Positions 17,443 to 26,440 are shown, numbered from the stretch's first letter. The stretch: DNA of 64,000 bases from Streptomyces vietnamensis (GCF_000830005.1 NZ_CP010407.1:496001-560000), one strand, 5' to 3'. Notes: generated by a model from the letters alone, not told the origin. Program-made: numbers and translations.

Positions 17443-20226
17443 TCATCGGGCCGTGAGGACGGCCGCCAGCGCCTCGGCCGTGGCCGGGTGGGTGGCGAGG
17501 AGAGCCGCGCCCGTCCCCGCCGACGCGTGCGTCGCCGTCCATTCCTCCGTGCAGCCGAGGAGCTCCGCGAGCGCGTCGCAGGTCGCCGGGAGGGCGGGAA
17601 GGAGCGCCGCTCCCCGAGGGGCGGTGGTTGCCGGGAGCGCGCGTGGGGCGGCCGATTGTCCGTGCCACGGCGGGACCCAGGTGTCCAGGGCCGCGAGCCG
17701 GGCCGGGAAGATCCGTCCCGCCTCACGGATGAGCAGCGGGGCCAGCTCCGCGGCGTTCGAGCGGAGGGTCGTGATGAGGACCGGGAGCCACGGCAGCAGG
17801 ACGGCGTCCGGCAGGCGCCCGAAGGCGTTCGACACGGCTTCCACCACCACGTCCGCGAGGCCCGGCACCGGCTCCAGGGCGTGCACGAAGCCGCTGAGGT
17901 AGCGCGGGTACGAGGGCACGACCAGGGGGTTGGCGAGCAGCTCGTCGCAGCGGGCCCGCAGCTCGCCCCGGGAGAGCGTGCCCAGCTGTACCTGGGCCGC
18001 CCACAGCAGGGCCGTCTTCGCCGGGTCCTCGGGGTGCGCCTGGGCGACCGCCAGTTCCAGCTGCGTCCTGTCGCAGCCCAGGGAGAGCGCCAGGCCCTCC
18101 ATGCTGAACAGGAAGCCGAGCATCGCCGCGACCTGCCCCACCGTCGCGTCCTCGTCGCGGAAGGCCGTCGGCAGCAGCGTGCAGTAGTGGGCGTACCCGG
18201 TGCGGACGAAGGACTCGATCCACGGCGGAAGGACCGGCTCGCTGGTGCGGTAGTACGCGAGGAGTCCGCGCACCCGGCGCAGCACCTCCGGCGCCCCGTC
18301 GACCGTGCGCTCCCCCGCCAGGACGTCGAGGGCGCGGGCGCCGAGCTCCTCGGCGAGACGCCGGCCGCCCAGGTACAGCGTGGCGTCCTCGACGGCCGCG
18401 AGGACCTCGGCGGTGGTCGCCTGCGGCCCGTACGCGGTGCGGCGCAGGCGCTGTTCCAGGACCTGTTCGAGGCTCACGCCCTCGTAGCCGAGCTCGATGA
18501 GCGCCCGTTGGTGGGTGCCGAGGGCGAGGTCCCAGGACTCCTGGATCGACCGCTCGCCGAGCCGCCGCTCCCCCATGACGGGCCGTGCGGCACCGCCCGG
18601 CATCAGGCGGCGCAGCATCCACAGGACGTCCGAGCAGGCCCGCAGTTCCGGCCGGGAGGTCATGTCGAGCAGGGCCCGGCGCACCCCGCGCTGCTGGAGG
18701 TTCAGCTCCAGGGGGGCCAGGCGGTCGTGGACGTCGCGGGCGAGCGGCGGCAGTGCCTCGTAGCCGACCTGGCCGATCCGGTCGCCGCCCATCATGATCT
18801 CGACGAGACGGCGCACGTCCCGGCGCCCGGGCACGCCGTCCTTCTCGATGCAGGTGACCGCGGCGTCCTGGAAGTCGTACGGGGTGGGCTTGGCCCGGTC
18901 CCGCATCCCGGCGAGCAGGATCGACGTCTCGAAGACGGCGATCGCGTCGGCGGTGGAGGCCTGGTAGCCGTTGCGTCGGGCGGCGCGGACGATGTCCACG
19001 GACCAGCCGAGCAGTTCGGTCTCGTCCAGGGTGTCGAGGACCGGCGGCCGCTGGAGGAAGCCGGAGAGGCGGTCCTCGGGCGGTGGGGCGGCGGCGGGGA
19101 GGGCGGCCGTCGCGGCGGCTTTCGTCCCGGTCCTCTTCGTGCCGGCCTGGCCGTCCAGGCGGTACGGCTTCACCCGGGTGCGCTTGAGGTTCTTCGTCCA
19201 CTGCGTCGCGGCGATCGACACGGAGCCGGAGGCGAGGCCGAACTGGGCCTCGATCGCGGCGTTGCTGGAGGGGATCAGACCGTACTGCCAGGTCGTGGCC
19301 GTGCGCGGGGAGATCTCGAAGCCGTCGTCGCCGTGCACGCCGAACTCGTCGACGCGGCTGGCCGCGTGGAAGGCGCCGCACACGTACAGGCAGTCCGCCG
19401 GGTCGGCGCCGGTCGCGGCCAGGTGCTCGCGCATCCGGGTCCACATGTACCGCTCGCGGTCCTCGTCGACGCGGACTCGGTCGCCGTCCCCCGGCGCGAG
19501 CCGCCGGAACAGGCTGCCGATGAGGAACATGACCTGACGGTAGGTGTCGTGGTCGCTGTCGCCGAGCGGCACCTCGACGTACTGGTGCCACCACTCCGAC
19601 CAGTGCCGCACCTTGCCGTGGCGGAGCAGGTGCTCCTCCAGTTCGGCGAAGCGCGGCCGCAGGTCGCCGATCTCGACGCCGACGGCCTCGCCGTGGAGCG
19701 CGGTCCCGGTGCCGCCTTCCTCACGGGCGTCCGGCTCGTCGGCGCGGTCGTGGCGCGCGTCCCACTGGAAGACGTGGTCGGAGGAGCGGTCGACGAGGAC
19801 CAGTTCCACGCCGGGGGTGTCGAGGGCGTACGCGATGGCCTGGTACTCGGCGGAGGCCTCCGTGATCGGGGCGACGACGGACAGCGGCGCCCAGTCGGGC
19901 GGGAAGCCGTCGATGTCGCTCGCGAACGCCTGCACCGCGACCGGCAGCCGGCAGTTCCGCAGCTCGGTGAGGAGCGGGGCCATGTCCTCGCACAGCTCCA
20001 GGTACACGACCTTGGGCTGCTTCTCGCGCAGCCGCCGGGCCATGGCGAGGGCGGAGGCCGGGGAGTGGTGACAGACGGGGAAGATCTCCAGCGGTTCCGT
20101 CACTGCTCGGTCGACGTCGTCGACCAGTCCGAGGAGGACGCCCTCCAGGGCGTCCGGTCCGTCGGCGAACTCGGCTGCCGCCTCGTGCAGTTGACCGCGC
20201 AGCGCGGTGAACGGGGCCCCGGTCAC
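17443..20226 (-). CDS. DUF5682 family protein of the MoxR/VWA cluster (YehM-like)
   Basis: 927 residues, soluble. The N-terminus (PLEIFPVCHHSPASALAMAR, then KVVYLELCEDM) is the typical start of DUF5682. A region around residues 265-330 (YVCGAFHAASRVDEFG and CLYVCGAFHA) recalls the TraB/ChaN-like hydrolase-type fold found in such proteins; that link is tentative. The GTG start overlaps the AAA ATPase stop (GTGA). The E. coli neighbour set yehL (AAA), yehM, yehP (VWA), yehQ (SWIM) is the nearest parallel I know. No biochemical role is established. Confidence 0.85.
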   Translation of the reverse strand: MTGAPFTALRGQLHEAAAEFADGPDALEGVLLGLVDDVDRAVTEPLEIFPVCHHSPASALAMARRLREKQPKVVYLELCEDMAPLLTELRNCRLPVAVQAFASDIDGFPPDWAPLSVVAPITEASAEYQAIAYALDTPGVELVLVDRSSDHVFQWDARHDRADEPDAREEGGTGTALHGEAVGVEIGDLRPRFAELEEHLLRHGKVRHWSEWWHQYVEVPLGDSDHDTYRQVMFLIGSLFRRLAPGDGDRVRVDEDRERYMWTRMREHLAATGADPADCLYVCGAFHAASRVDEFGVHGDDGFEISPRTATTWQYGLIPSSNAAIEAQFGLASGSVSIAATQWTKNLKRTRVKPYRLDGQAGTKRTGTKAAATAALPAAAPPPEDRLSGFLQRPPVLDTLDETELLGWSVDIVRAARRNGYQASTADAIAVFETSILLAGMRDRAKPTPYDFQDAAVTCIEKDGVPGRRDVRRLVEIMMGGDRIGQVGYEALPPLARDVHDRLAPLELNLQQRGVRRALLDMTSRPELRACSDVLWMLRRLMPGGAARPVMGERRLGERSIQESWDLALGTHQRALIELGYEGVSLEQVLEQRLRRTAYGPQATTAEVLAAVEDATLYLGGRRLAEELGARALDVLAGERTVDGAPEVLRRVRGLLAYYRTSEPVLPPWIESFVRTGYAHYCTLLPTAFRDEDATVGQVAAMLGFLFSMEGLALSLGCDRTQLELAVAQAHPEDPAKTALLWAAQVQLGTLSRGELRARCDELLANPLVVPSYPRYLSGFVHALEPVPGLADVVVEAVSNAFGRLPDAVLLPWLPVLITTLRSNAAELAPLLIREAGRIFPARLAALDTWVPPWHGQSAAPRALPATTAPRGAALLPALPATCDALAELLGCTEEWTATHASAGTGAALLATHPATAEALAAVLTAR

Positions 20227-21344
20227 GACAGCTTCGCGATCGCTTCGCGGCCGCCCTCGAGGAACTCGGGCCAGGAGCCGCCCTCCTCCTTGCCGCGCGG
20301 CTCGACGACGCCGTGCAGGTACTTGTTGAGGATGGCCAGGTCCTCCGGCTCGCGCCGGGCCAGCGTGCCGACGAGCGAGGCGGCGAGGGCGCGGGCGGTC
20401 AGGGTGCGCTCGCCGAAGAAGTTGCTGTGCAGGATCGAGTCCTCCAGGACGCCGATCTGCTCGGCGGTCGAGAGGGCGGACTCCAGCTTCTCGTCGTCGC
20501 TGCCGGCCGCGGCGGCGGAGGCCCGCAGGTCGGCGAAGCTCTGCAGGAGGACGTCGAGGAGGGTGGGCGGCACGTCCAGTTCGATGGCGTGTCGGCGCAG
20601 CAGCTCCTCGGTGCGGAAGCGGACGATCTCGGCCTCGCTCTTCTTGTTCGTCACGACCGGGATGCGGACGAAGTTGAACCGGCGCTTCAGCGCGGACGAG
20701 AGGTCGTTGACACCCCGGTCGCGGCTGTTGGCGGTGGCGATGATCGAGAAGCCGGGCTTGGCGAAGACGATGTTCTCGCCGTCGGCGCCGTCGAGTTCGG
20801 GGACCGAGATGTACTTCTCGGAGAGGATCGAGATGAGCGCGTCCTGGACGTCGCTGGTGGAGCGGGTCAGCTCCTCGAAGCGGCCGATGGTGCCGGTCTC
20901 CATCGCGGTCATGATCGGCGAGGGGATCATCGACGCGCGGGACTGGCCCTTGGCGATGACCATCGACACGTTCCAGGAGTACTTGATGTGGTCCTCGGTC
21001 GTGCCGGCCGTGCCCTGGACCACCTGCGTGGAGTTGCGGCTGATCGCGGCCGCGAGGAGTTCGGCGAGCCAGCTCTTGCCGGTGCCGGGGTCGCCGATGA
21101 GGAGCAGGCCGCGGTCGGAGGCGAGGGTGACGATGGAGCGCTCGACGAAGCTGCGGTCGCCGAACCACTTCTGCGACACCTCCCGGTCCAGGCCGTCGGC
21201 GCGCTCGGAGCCGAGGACGAACAGGCGGACCATCTTCGGGGAGAGGCGCCAGGAGAACGGCTTGGGGTTGTCGTCGATCGACTCCAGCCAGTCGAGTTCC
21301 TCGGCGTACTTGATCTCGGCGGGAGCGCGGAGCAGGTCGGACAT
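20223..21344 (-). CDS. MoxR-type AAA+ ATPase (YehL-like)
   Basis: 373 residues. Walker A GDPGTGKS at residues 84-91, sensor-1 region IIATANSRDRG, and an arginine-finger region SSALKRRFNF. The GRFEELTRSTSDVQDALI segment replaces the usual FIDEI Walker B, a known feature of divergent MoxR groups. MoxR ATPases work with VWA proteins as metal-dependent chaperones for assembling complexes. The gene lies 54 bases after the VWA stop and overlaps the DUF5682 start by 4 bases. Its ATG is in the same reading frame as the VWA gene. Confidence 0.92.
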   Translation of the reverse strand: MSDLLRAPAEIKYAEELDWLESIDDNPKPFSWRLSPKMVRLFVLGSERADGLDREVSQKWFGDRSFVERSIVTLASDRGLLLIGDPGTGKSWLAELLAAAISRNSTQVVQGTAGTTEDHIKYSWNVSMVIAKGQSRASMIPSPIMTAMETGTIGRFEELTRSTSDVQDALISILSEKYISVPELDGADGENIVFAKPGFSIIATANSRDRGVNDLSSALKRRFNFVRIPVVTNKKSEAEIVRFRTEELLRRHAIELDVPPTLLDVLLQSFADLRASAAAAGSDDEKLESALSTAEQIGVLEDSILHSNFFGERTLTARALAASLVGTLARREPEDLAILNKYLHGVVEPRGKEEGGSWPEFLEGGREAIAKLS

Positions 21345-21360
21345 GTGCGGAGCCTTTCGG

Positions 21361-21408
21361 TCTCGGGTGAGGTCTCGGGTGAGGTCTCAGGTGAGGTCTC
21401 AGGTGAGG
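21361..21408 (-). repeat. 12-bp tandem repeat, four copies, containing the VWA stop
   Basis: Four copies of TCTCGGGTGAGG / TCTCAGGTGAGG on the plus strand. Read on the coding (minus) strand each copy spells CTC-ACC-(C/T)GA-GAC. In the two copies nearest the VWA gene the third codon is TGA (stop); in the two nearest the ATPase gene it is CGA (Arg). The repeat and the following 20 bases stay in the VWA frame up to the ATPase ATG. Confidence 0.95.
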
Positions 21409-22811
21409 AAGGTCTTGAGTTCGTGCACGAGCTTGCCGATGTGGCCGGAGATCACCGGGGTGCCGAGCGCCTTGAACCGCTCCCGGAACCAGGGGTTGAC
21501 CTCCTGCCGTCCGGAGCTGGTCACCGAGCCCACGGGGATGAACCGCACCCCGGAGCGGTGGACCTCCTCGATGCCCTCGAACAGCGGCTGTGAGCGGCTG
21601 AACTCGTAGAAGTCGGAGATCCAGACCATGACGGTGTTCTTCGGCTCGGCGATCTTCGGCCGGGCCATGGCCATCGCCACCGGCCCGTCGTTGCCTCCGC
21701 CGAGGTTGGTGCGCAGGAGCACGTCGAACGGATCGTGCACCCAGGGCGTGAGGTCGATCGCACGCGTGTCGTACGCGATGAGGTGGACGTCCACCTTGGG
21801 GAGCCCGGCGAAGATCGAGGCGAGGATGGTGCAGTTGACCATCGAGTCGACCATGGAGCCGGACTGGTCCACGACGACGATGAGCCGCTGGGGCGTGGTC
21901 CTGCGGACGGTGTGCCGGTAGTAGAGGCGGTCGACGTAGAGCCGCTCCTCCTCCGGGCTCCAGTTGGTGAGGTTCTTCCAGATGGTGCGGTCGAGGTCCA
22001 GGTTGCGGAAGACCCGCTTGGGCGGGACCGAGCGGTCGAGCTCGCCGGCGGTGGCCTTCTCGACCTGGGTACGGAGCACCTGGGCGACCTCGTCGACGTA
22101 CCGCCTGATCAGCGCCTTGGCGTTGGCAAGGGCCGTGCCGGAGAGGTTGCCCTTGTCGCGCAGCAGCTGCTCGATCAGGGACATGCTGGGCGTGAGCCGG
22201 GCGGCCAGCACGGGGTCGGCGAGCACTTCGCGCAGGTGCATGCGGTGGACGAGGTCGGCCTCGATGGCGCCGAGTTCGGGCCCGAGGCCGCCGCCGTCGA
22301 GGGCCGCTCCCGACGCCTTCCCGCCGCGCAGCCCGCCTGGCGGGCAGCCGTGCGCGCGCTCCAGCCAGCCGGCGTCCGACTGCCAGCGGGCGAGCTGCCC
22401 GGCGGAGACGGTGCCTGTGCCGGTGGCGAAGACGTTGAGCAGCAGTTTCGAGGCGAGCGCCGCGCGTCGTACCTCGGCGGCCCGGTCGCGCGCGCCGTCC
22501 GGCTCGGGCTCCGGGGCCATCAGGCCGTCGAACTCGTCGGCCAGCTCGGGGTGGCGCTGGACGACGGAGTCCACGGAGGCGCCCGGGTCGAGCAGCGCGG
22601 ACGGCAGGCCGATGTCCTCGACGACGGCGAGGCTCGCCGATTCCAGCGCGGCCTGCTCCTCGGGGTCGAAGAGCCGGGCGAGGAGCCGCCAGTAGAGGAC
22701 CTGGCGCCGGTTGTCGTCGGGGTCGGGCGAGGCAGCGGGACCGGGCGAGGAGCCGGCGTCCGTGCCGACTTCGGGGTCGGGCGAGAAGGTCGGGTCGGTG
22801 GCGTCGGTCAT
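21399..22811 (-). CDS. VWA domain protein of the MoxR cluster (YehP-like)
   Basis: 470 residues. A helical N-terminal half is followed by a von Willebrand A domain with an intact MIDAS start DQSGSM (residues 315-320), a Thr-containing loop (RTNLGGGNDG) and a third acidic loop (WISDFYEF). It is predicted to bind divalent metal and a partner protein. It is the natural partner of the adjacent MoxR ATPase. The ATG overlaps the DUF5691 stop (ATGA). The stop codon lies inside a 12-bp tandem repeat. Confidence 0.92.
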   Translation of the reverse strand: MTDATDPTFSPDPEVGTDAGSSPGPAASPDPDDNRRQVLYWRLLARLFDPEEQAALESASLAVVEDIGLPSALLDPGASVDSVVQRHPELADEFDGLMAPEPEPDGARDRAAEVRRAALASKLLLNVFATGTGTVSAGQLARWQSDAGWLERAHGCPPGGLRGGKASGAALDGGGLGPELGAIEADLVHRMHLREVLADPVLAARLTPSMSLIEQLLRDKGNLSGTALANAKALIRRYVDEVAQVLRTQVEKATAGELDRSVPPKRVFRNLDLDRTIWKNLTNWSPEEERLYVDRLYYRHTVRRTTPQRLIVVVDQSGSMVDSMVNCTILASIFAGLPKVDVHLIAYDTRAIDLTPWVHDPFDVLLRTNLGGGNDGPVAMAMARPKIAEPKNTVMVWISDFYEFSRSQPLFEGIEEVHRSGVRFIPVGSVTSSGRQEVNPWFRERFKALGTPVISGHIGKLVHELKTFLT

Positions 22812-24202
22812 GAGCGCAGCAGCTTTCCGGCGCGCTCACGCAGGACGGCGACCGTGTCGGTGGCCGCCTTCTCCGCGCGGACTCCGGCCTTGTCGGTGGT
22901 GCCGCCGGCCCACGCGCCCGCGTGGACGGCGACGGTCTTCTTCCGGACGGTCGTCTCGACGGCGAGCGGCTGGAGGAGGAACGCTCCGGCGTCCCAGCGC
23001 AGCAGGCCCAGGCAGGCTCCGGACGCGGCGATCGCCTCCGGGGTGAGCGGGCCGGCGGCCGGTACGCGGTCGGTGTCGACGGCCAGTCGGTGTCCCGCAA
23101 TGGTGAACGTCAGCGGCCCGTCGTCCTCGCGCTCGGCCGCGTACCCCTCCAGGAGGACGGGCACGGCGATCCGGGCCGGGTGGCGGTCCAGCGGGGCGGT
23201 GAGCGGGTCGGTCGCGGTGGCGAGGACGACCCTGGCCGTGGCGAAGGGGTCGGCGGGCTCCCCCGCGCGGGCGTGCTCGTCGTCCCAGACGAGGTCGCCC
23301 TCGGCGGTGACGGGCATGGCGTCGAGTTCCACGGCGCGGCCCTCGCTCACGGCGGCGAGGAGCGACATGCGCGGCCGGAGCAGCTGCCAGAGCCCGGCGC
23401 CGACGACGGTGTCCGGCTTGGGCGCGGACACCGCGGCCCTGACCAGGCGCGGCCGCGTGCCGTCGGCCGGTTCGAACACCGCGTGGACCTGGGCCTGTAC
23501 GGCGGTCGCGTGCTCCTGCACGTCGACGCCGAGGGGCAGCAGACGGCCGGTCGCGGTGGACACGGCGGGCGTGCGGGCGGCTCCGGGCAGGGTCAGCAGG
23601 AGGGCGCGCGACCACAGGTCGGCCCAGCGGCGCACCGGGACGCGCTCCAGGGTGGCCCCCGGGCAGGAGGCGGCGAGTTCGGCCGCGAAGCCGTCGAGGA
23701 GCGTCGCCTGCCGGCGGAGCGCGGGGTCCGGCAGCAGCGCGGAGACCACGGGTGCGGCGCCGCCGACGAGTTCGTGGTCGATGCCCCTCCAGCCCGCGCG
23801 GGCGAGGTCGCACAGCCAGGCGCGGGCCGCGGCGAGCACGGGGGCGGCGGGTTCCTCGCCGGTGGCGGCCTGCGGGGTCTCCTCGGCGGCCGGGCGGCCG
23901 GTGACGTCCCCGATGCGGGCCGTCAGGGCGTCGTGGACGGAGCCCATGAGCGCGGTGCGGGCGGCGGCGAGCGCGACGAGGTGGTCCTCGCCCGCAGTAC
24001 CGGCGGCGGTCTTGTCGGCGGCCTCGGCGACGAGGGAGGCGAGCGGCGTACCGGCGAGGGCGGCCGCGAGCGCGGCGATCCCGTCGGTCTGCGCGGGCTG
24101 CGGGCGGAGCAGGCCGGCGACGAGTGCGTCGTCGAAGGCGTCCACGGCGGCCAGTGCCTCGTCGAGTCCGTCGACGGGGTCGTCGAGCAGGTCCGTACGC
24201 AT
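22808..24202 (-). CDS. DUF5691 family protein
   Basis: 464 residues, soluble, Ala/Leu-rich and probably mainly helical with a later beta region (residues about 250-420). DUF5691 proteins occur next to DUF5682 and MoxR/VWA genes in actinobacteria. The assignment rests on context plus the characteristic ending with repeated Gly/Trp-rich strands. It is coupled on both sides by ATGA overlaps. The function is unknown. Confidence 0.75.
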   Translation of the reverse strand: MRTDLLDDPVDGLDEALAAVDAFDDALVAGLLRPQPAQTDGIAALAAALAGTPLASLVAEAADKTAAGTAGEDHLVALAAARTALMGSVHDALTARIGDVTGRPAAEETPQAATGEEPAAPVLAAARAWLCDLARAGWRGIDHELVGGAAPVVSALLPDPALRRQATLLDGFAAELAASCPGATLERVPVRRWADLWSRALLLTLPGAARTPAVSTATGRLLPLGVDVQEHATAVQAQVHAVFEPADGTRPRLVRAAVSAPKPDTVVGAGLWQLLRPRMSLLAAVSEGRAVELDAMPVTAEGDLVWDDEHARAGEPADPFATARVVLATATDPLTAPLDRHPARIAVPVLLEGYAAEREDDGPLTFTIAGHRLAVDTDRVPAAGPLTPEAIAASGACLGLLRWDAGAFLLQPLAVETTVRKKTVAVHAGAWAGGTTDKAGVRAEKAATDTVAVLRERAGKLLRS

Positions 24203-24759
24203 CAGGCGACCGCCCTCGTCGGCGGGAACCACTGCATCTCGGGCAGCGGTGCGGTGACCGGCTCCCGTTCGAGGTAGGCGAGGTGCCTGAGGAACCGGCT
24301 GAACACCGGGGCGGCGGCCGAACGGTCGCCCTGCGCGGGACGCGTGGCGGTCATCGCCGAGACGAGCGCGTCGGCATCGGGCTCCGCGTCGGGCGTGTCG
24401 GCCTTCAGGTAGCGGGCGACGCGCTGCGCGCCGTACTGCAGGACGGCCTCGGTGACGAGTGCGCGGATGTGGTTGCAGAACGAGCCGCGCGCGCCGCCGC
24501 AGGGGCGGTTGTTGTTGGTGCTGCACGCGAACGCGTACGTCCCGGCGGCGATCGAGGACACGTACACGCGCCCGATGTCGGAGCCGCTCGACACCACACC
24601 CTGCAGGCGCCCGTCGGCGAGTTCGACGAACGGTACCTTGGCAAGTTTCCGCGGCCGCGCGGGCGGTACCACCCGTGCCGCGCTCGACCTCTCCCAGACC
24701 GGCAACGCACTTCTCCCATGCACGTCAAAGGGGGTGTTCACGCCGGAGCGGCGGAACAT
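24202..24759 (-). CDS. Small SWIM-like zinc-binding protein, first gene of the MoxR/VWA cluster
   Basis: 185 residues from an ATG at 24759. A Cys/His cluster C79-x7-C87-x7-C95-x-H97 (ACSTNNNRPC...FCNHI) ends in the CxH of SWIM zinc fingers, but the first pair is spaced wider than the usual CxC. It probably binds nucleic acid or protein. Its stop overlaps the DUF5691 start (ATGA). A GTG further upstream at 24927 would add 56 residues with a repeated Ser-Cys-His segment; no good ribosome site is seen for either, so the start is uncertain. Confidence 0.7.
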   Translation of the reverse strand: MFRRSGVNTPFDVHGRSALPVWERSSAARVVPPARPRKLAKVPFVELADGRLQGVVSSGSDIGRVYVSSIAAGTYAFACSTNNNRPCGGARGSFCNHIRALVTEAVLQYGAQRVARYLKADTPDAEPDADALVSAMTATRPAQGDRSAAAPVFSRFLRHLAYLEREPVTAPLPEMQWFPPTRAVA

Positions 24760-24813
24760 CGACAACGTATCCCCGCCCACTGACAACGCGTTCGGACGCC
24801 GTGGGACGGCAGG

Positions 24814-24845
24814 GTGGCAGGAGTGGCAGGAGTGGCAGGAGTGGC
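24814..24845. repeat. 9-bp tandem repeat, 3.6 copies
   Basis: GTGGCAGGA repeated upstream of the SWIM-like gene. On the minus strand it would read as Ser-Cys-His triplets if translation starts at 24927; otherwise it lies in the 5' untranslated region. Confidence 0.9.
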
Positions 24846-24930
24846 GCGCGGGCCGGGCCCTGGGAAGGCCGGCCCCCCGGCTGTTCCAGTAGGGCTTCAC
24901 GAGCACGTGGGCGGCGTCGCCGAGCACCCG

Positions 24931-24954
24931 GGCGAGGGCGGGCCGGGCCTCGCC
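24931..24954 (-). terminator. Weak hairpin after the hydrogenase-like operon
   Basis: 7-bp stem GGCGAGG / CCTCGCC with a 10-nt loop, 6 bases past the stop of the large-subunit gene. It could separate this operon from the MoxR/VWA cluster that follows on the same strand. Confidence 0.45.
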
Positions 24955-24960
24955 TGCCGG

Positions 24961-26436
24961 TCAGAGGTCGTTTCCCGCGTAGGAGAGGTTGAAGCTCTTG
25001 TTGGTGAGGGGGAAGTCGGGAACGATCGTGTTCGCGAGTGCGACGGGCAGGGCGGGCCAGTTGAAGAAGGACGGGTCCACGGGTTTGACGCGGCCGAGGC
25101 GGCCGTCGGCGGTGGTCTCGACGCGGGTGGTGATCGCGCCGCGCCACCCCTCGACGATGCCGACTCCGGAGCCGCGTCGTCCGGCGACGGGCGTACGGCT
25201 CTCGCCCGGGGCGATGCCCTCGGCGAGGTGGTCGATCAGGGCGAGGGAGACGTCGATCTCCTCCGCCCGGACGAGGAAGCGGGCGAGGACGTCGCCGGTG
25301 TCCCGCACCGGGACGGGGAGCTCCGTGTCGTACGGGAGGAAGGGGTGGCCGACGCGGGCGTCGGTGCCGGTGAGGCCGCTCGCGCGGGCCACGTAGCCGA
25401 GGCAGCCGAGGTCCCCGGCGGCGCGTGCGGTCAGGACGGCGGTGCCGGTGAAGCGGTCCCGCACCGTGGAGTGGTGCAGGGCCAGGCCCGCGACCTCCCG
25501 GATGTCGCGGCCGAGGGCGGCGAGTCGTACGGGGTCGGGGAGCGCCCGCAGGACCGTGCCGCCCGGGACGACACCGCCGCGCAGCAGCCGGTGACCGGTG
25601 ATCTCGGCGTTCAGGCGCAGGAGTTGTTCCCGTACGCGCTGGGCGTGGGCGTGGAGGATGCCGTGGCCGACGTCGTTGCAGAGCATGCCGAGGTCGGCGA
25701 CGTGGTTGTGGAGCCGTTCCAGTTCGAGGAGGAGCGCGCGGCCGCGGGCGGCTGCGCCCGGGATCTCGGTGCCGGTGGCCTCCTCGACGGCGAGGCAGTA
25801 CGCGAGGGCGTGGCCGACGGCCGTGTCGCCGCTGATGCGTTCGGCGAGGGGCAGGCCGGCGGCGACCGTCCGGCCCTGGAAGAGCCTCTCGACGCCCCGG
25901 TGGACGAACCACAGCCGGGCCTTGAGTTCGAGGATGGTCTCGCCGACGACGGAGAAGCGGAAGTGGCCGGGTTCGATGAGCCCGGCGTGCACGGGGCCGA
26001 CGGGGATCTCGTACACGCCGTCGCCTTCGACCTCCAGGAAGGGGTACGGGCCTTCCTGCTCGGTGAACGGCGGTGGCGGCGCGGCGTCGGGGCGCATCGG
26101 GTACCAGCCCTTGGGCCAGTGGTAGTGGCGGACCAGGCGGCGCGGCAGCGGATGCCCGAGCGGGACGACGCCGTGCAGGTCGCGGATCTCCCGCTCGAAC
26201 CGGCCCGCAGGGAAGGAGAGCGGGGCGAGGGTCGGCACCTCGGGTTTGTCCGGGTCCAGGTGGACGTGGAGTTCGGTACGGACGTCCGGCGGGCCGGCGG
26301 TGAAGAGGTAGACGACCCGGACCCGGTCCCCGTCGTCGTGGTGTGCGGCGACGAGCGCCAGACGGTGGCCGCCGTCCAGCAACTCGGCGGCTTTCGAACG
26401 GAGTTCTTCGACGGGGATCTCGTGGACGGTGCGCAT
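24961..26436 (-). CDS. Hydrogenase-4/complex I-like large subunit (HyfG/HycE-like, NuoC-NuoD fusion) without NiFe ligands
   Basis: 491 residues. Residues about 1-115 are a NuoC-like (30 kDa subunit) domain; about 125-491 are a NuoD/large-subunit domain. True group-4 hydrogenases carry CxxC in the L1 motif (ERVCGIC) and DPCxxC in L2. Here L1 reads ERISGDTAVGHALAYC near residue 200 and L2 reads DPSFFNWPAL, so the nickel-binding cysteines are missing and hydrogenase activity is not expected. This matches energy-converting-hydrogenase-related (Ehr) complexes. It corresponds in order and size to M. tuberculosis Rv0087. The start is 4 bases after the previous stop, with GGAGG upstream. Confidence 0.9.
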   Translation of the reverse strand: MRTVHEIPVEELRSKAAELLDGGHRLALVAAHHDDGDRVRVVYLFTAGPPDVRTELHVHLDPDKPEVPTLAPLSFPAGRFEREIRDLHGVVPLGHPLPRRLVRHYHWPKGWYPMRPDAAPPPPFTEQEGPYPFLEVEGDGVYEIPVGPVHAGLIEPGHFRFSVVGETILELKARLWFVHRGVERLFQGRTVAAGLPLAERISGDTAVGHALAYCLAVEEATGTEIPGAAARGRALLLELERLHNHVADLGMLCNDVGHGILHAHAQRVREQLLRLNAEITGHRLLRGGVVPGGTVLRALPDPVRLAALGRDIREVAGLALHHSTVRDRFTGTAVLTARAAGDLGCLGYVARASGLTGTDARVGHPFLPYDTELPVPVRDTGDVLARFLVRAEEIDVSLALIDHLAEGIAPGESRTPVAGRRGSGVGIVEGWRGAITTRVETTADGRLGRVKPVDPSFFNWPALPVALANTIVPDFPLTNKSFNLSYAGNDL

Positions 26437-26440
26437 GGGG

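Noticed and set aside
21361..21408. CRISPR-like direct repeats
   Set aside because: Only 12-bp units with no spacers between them, overlapping a coding end. This is a simple tandem repeat; no cas genes are in the window.
17197..21609. Open frame of about 1470 codons on the plus strand
   Set aside because: It is antisense to the DUF5682 and AAA ATPase genes, has low-complexity Arg/Gly/Glu composition from third-position GC, no domain motifs and no ribosome site. It is a shadow of high GC content.
24961..26436. Calling the large subunit a true NiFe hydrogenase or formate hydrogenlyase
   Set aside because: Both cysteine pairs needed for nickel binding are missing, and no maturation (hyp) or formate dehydrogenase genes are nearby.
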